NCBI GenBank assembly: GCA_039961715.1
Contig: JABRVW010000039.1
Coordinates: 1-22,912, forward strand
Direction: 5' to 3'
Length of the DNA: 22,912 nt
From: JACQPU01 sp039961715
GTDB lineage: Bacteria; Bacteroidota; Ignavibacteria; UBA10030
The translations under genes and the position numbers were made by a program. Every line of letters starts with the position of its first letter. Position 1 is the stretch's first letter. Positions 21,516-22,912 of this stretch are shown here, piece after piece. Below the pieces are notes generated by a model, which saw nothing but the letters and a program-made list of their open reading frames with translations, had not been told where the DNA came from and searched no databases.

Positions 21516-22912
21516 ATGGCAAAACGAACAGCCGAAAAGACCAGGAAATTGCCGGCGACGCCGGGGAAGAAGAACGGCCAGAATGAATATACGGCAGACG
21601 ACATCACCGTTCTGAAAGGGCTGGAGGCCGTTCGGAGACGGCCGGCGATGTACATCGGCGATGTCAGCGCCCGCGGACTTCACCATCTGGTGTATGAAGT
21701 GGTGGATAATTCGATCGATGAAGCCTTGGCCGGCTACTGCAAGAGCATTCTGGTGGTGCTGAATGCTGACGGGTCTGTGACGGTCGTGGACGATGGCCGC
21801 GGGATTCCAACGGATATCCATCCGGAAGAAAAACGGTCGGCGCTGGAGGTGGTGATGACCGTCCTCCATGCCGGTGGCAAATTCGACAAGAACACGTACA
21901 AGGTATCCGGGGGTCTTCACGGCGTGGGCGTTTCCGTGGTCAACGCGCTGAGCGAGTGGCTGGAAGTGGAGGTGCGGAGGGATGGCAAGATTTTCACGCA
22001 AAAGTACAAGCGGGGGGAGCCTGTCGCGCCCGTAAGAACGACAGGAAAGGCCGAGCGGGGGAGAACGGGAACCCAGGTCACCTTTCTGCCGGACGGAACA
22101 ATCTTCAAAAACCGTTCCTTCAAGTTCGAAACGCTTGCGGAGCGCCTGCGGGAGCTGGCGTTTCTGAATCCGGACGTGACATTGACGATCCGGGATGAGC
22201 GCGGAAAATCGAAAGAAGAAGAGGTGTTTCATTTCAAAGGGGGGCTGGTCGAGTTTGTGCGCTACATTGACGCCACGCGGCCGGCCATCACAAAGAAGGT
22301 CTTCTACGCAAAAGGAGGCGACAAGGACGAGAATGGACGGATGGTCGAAGTCGAGTGTGCGTTCCAGTACAATGACCAGTACTCGGAGAATGTGTTCACC
22401 TATGTGAACAACATCAACACCCACGAGGGTGGAACGCATCTCGTTGGGTTTCGGACGGCATTGACCCGGTCGCTGAACAACTTCGCTTACAAGAGCGGGC
22501 TTGTGAAGGAAAACGGCATTCAGCTTGTTGGTGATGACTTTCGCGAAGGATTGACGGCCGTCGTGAGCGTGAAGGTTCCTGAGCCGCAGTTCGAGGGGCA
22601 GACAAAGACAAAGCTTGGCAACAGCGAAATCAAGTCGATTGTGGAATCGGTCGTCGGTTCGCAGTTGGCGGACTGGTTGGAGGGGAACTCGCCTGACGGC
22701 AGGAGGATCATCGAGAAGTGCCTGAAGGCGGCGGAGGCCCGCGAGGCGGCGCGCAAGGCGAGGGATCTGACGCGGCGCAAGAATGCCCTGGATTCCGGCG
22801 GACTCCCGGGGAAGCTGGCGGATTGCTCGATCAGCGATCCGGAGCACTGCGAACTGTATATCGTTGAGGGGGATTCGGCAGGTGGGAGCGCGAAGCAGGG
22901 GCGGGACCGGAA
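21516..22912 (+). CDS. gyrB: DNA gyrase subunit B, 5' part (runs off the window)
   Basis: GyrB supplies the ATPase and Toprim parts of gyrase, which introduces negative supercoils. The window holds 465 complete codons; the frame is open to the last base, so the C-terminal Toprim and tail regions are missing. Seen are a Lys/Arg-rich N-terminus (1-25), the GHKL ATPase with YEVVDNSIDEA (60-70; Glu61 as the expected catalytic base), DDGRGIP (92-98) and GGLHGVG (132-138), the transducer domain with QTKTKLGN (362-369), and the start of Toprim, EGDSAGGSAKQGRDR (451-465). The ATG at 21516 has GGAAGGA four bases upstream. The ATPase-to-Toprim spacing looks normal, but gyrB versus parE cannot be fully settled without the rest; position after recF favours gyrB. 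Confidence 0.95.
   Translation, partial: MAKRTAEKTRKLPATPGKKNGQNEYTADDITVLKGLEAVRRRPAMYIGDVSARGLHHLVYEVVDNSIDEALAGYCKSILVVLNADGSVTVVDDGRGIPTDIHPEEKRSALEVVMTVLHAGGKFDKNTYKVSGGLHGVGVSVVNALSEWLEVEVRRDGKIFTQKYKRGEPVAPVRTTGKAERGRTGTQVTFLPDGTIFKNRSFKFETLAERLRELAFLNPDVTLTIRDERGKSKEEEVFHFKGGLVEFVRYIDATRPAITKKVFYAKGGDKDENGRMVEVECAFQYNDQYSENVFTYVNNINTHEGGTHLVGFRTALTRSLNNFAYKSGLVKENGIQLVGDDFREGLTAVVSVKVPEPQFEGQTKTKLGNSEIKSIVESVVGSQLADWLEGNSPDGRRIIEKCLKAAEAREAARKARDLTRRKNALDSGGLPGKLADCSISDPEHCELYIVEGDSAGGSAKQGRDR

Noticed and set aside
21489..22847. Long minus-strand open frame (452 codons) opposite gyrB
   Set aside because: It is antisense to a clear GyrB, has an Arg/His/Leu-rich low-information translation and no ribosome-binding site. 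GC-rich codon bias on the coding strand explains it.

Overview
The window is the replication-origin neighbourhood of a Gram-negative-type bacterial chromosome. Everything left of about 16.6 kb is encoded on the minus strand and everything right of about 17.0 kb on the plus strand, so every gene points away from the rpmH/dnaA gap. That arrangement fits genes on the leading strands of a bidirectional origin. The taxon is probably in the Bacteroidota/Chlorobiota (FCB) neighbourhood, but this is inference. YidC has a large periplasmic domain and a Lys where E. coli has the groove Arg, one promoter resembles the Bacteroidota TAnnTTTG type, and base composition is moderate to high GC. Shine-Dalgarno sequences are clear at dnaN and gyrB but weak or absent at several other genes.

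Layout from left to right. 1-113 holds a consensus promoter firing out of the window and an inverted repeat. 114-3391 (minus) is a compact three-gene operon: a Fis/AAA+ regulator without the GAFTGA loop, followed by two related eight-helix membrane proteins of unknown function. 3532-5301 is dnaX and 5401-7812 is lon, with its own promoter and a terminator-like hairpin in the leader. 7918-8086 is a 149 bp MITE-like insertion with terminal inverted repeats and a 10 bp target duplication. 8115-13900 is mnmE-mnmG-rsmG-murQ-DUF2461, with a perfect parS site filling the mnmE/mnmG gap and a second, degenerate parS-like site in the mnmG/rsmG gap. 13985-14015 is a strong terminator closing the rpmH-rnpA-yidD-yidC operon (14039-16603). 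16604-17002 is the probable oriC with DnaA-box-like sites, including three 9-mers phased at 12 bp. 17003-22912 is dnaA, a second DnaA-box-bearing gap, dnaN, a 12 bp hairpin, recF, a DciA-like gene and the 5' part of gyrB, which runs off the end.

The right half makes the initiator, sliding clamp, gap-repair protein, likely helicase-loader and gyrase. The left half makes the clamp loader, tRNA/rRNA modification enzymes (MnmE, MnmG, RsmG), RNase P protein, L34, membrane insertion factors (YidC, YidD), Lon and a cell-wall recycling enzyme (MurQ). The parS sites imply ParAB segregation, but parA and parB are not in the window. The parts I cannot assign to a known system are the regulator/membrane-protein operon, the MITE-like element and the DUF2461 protein.
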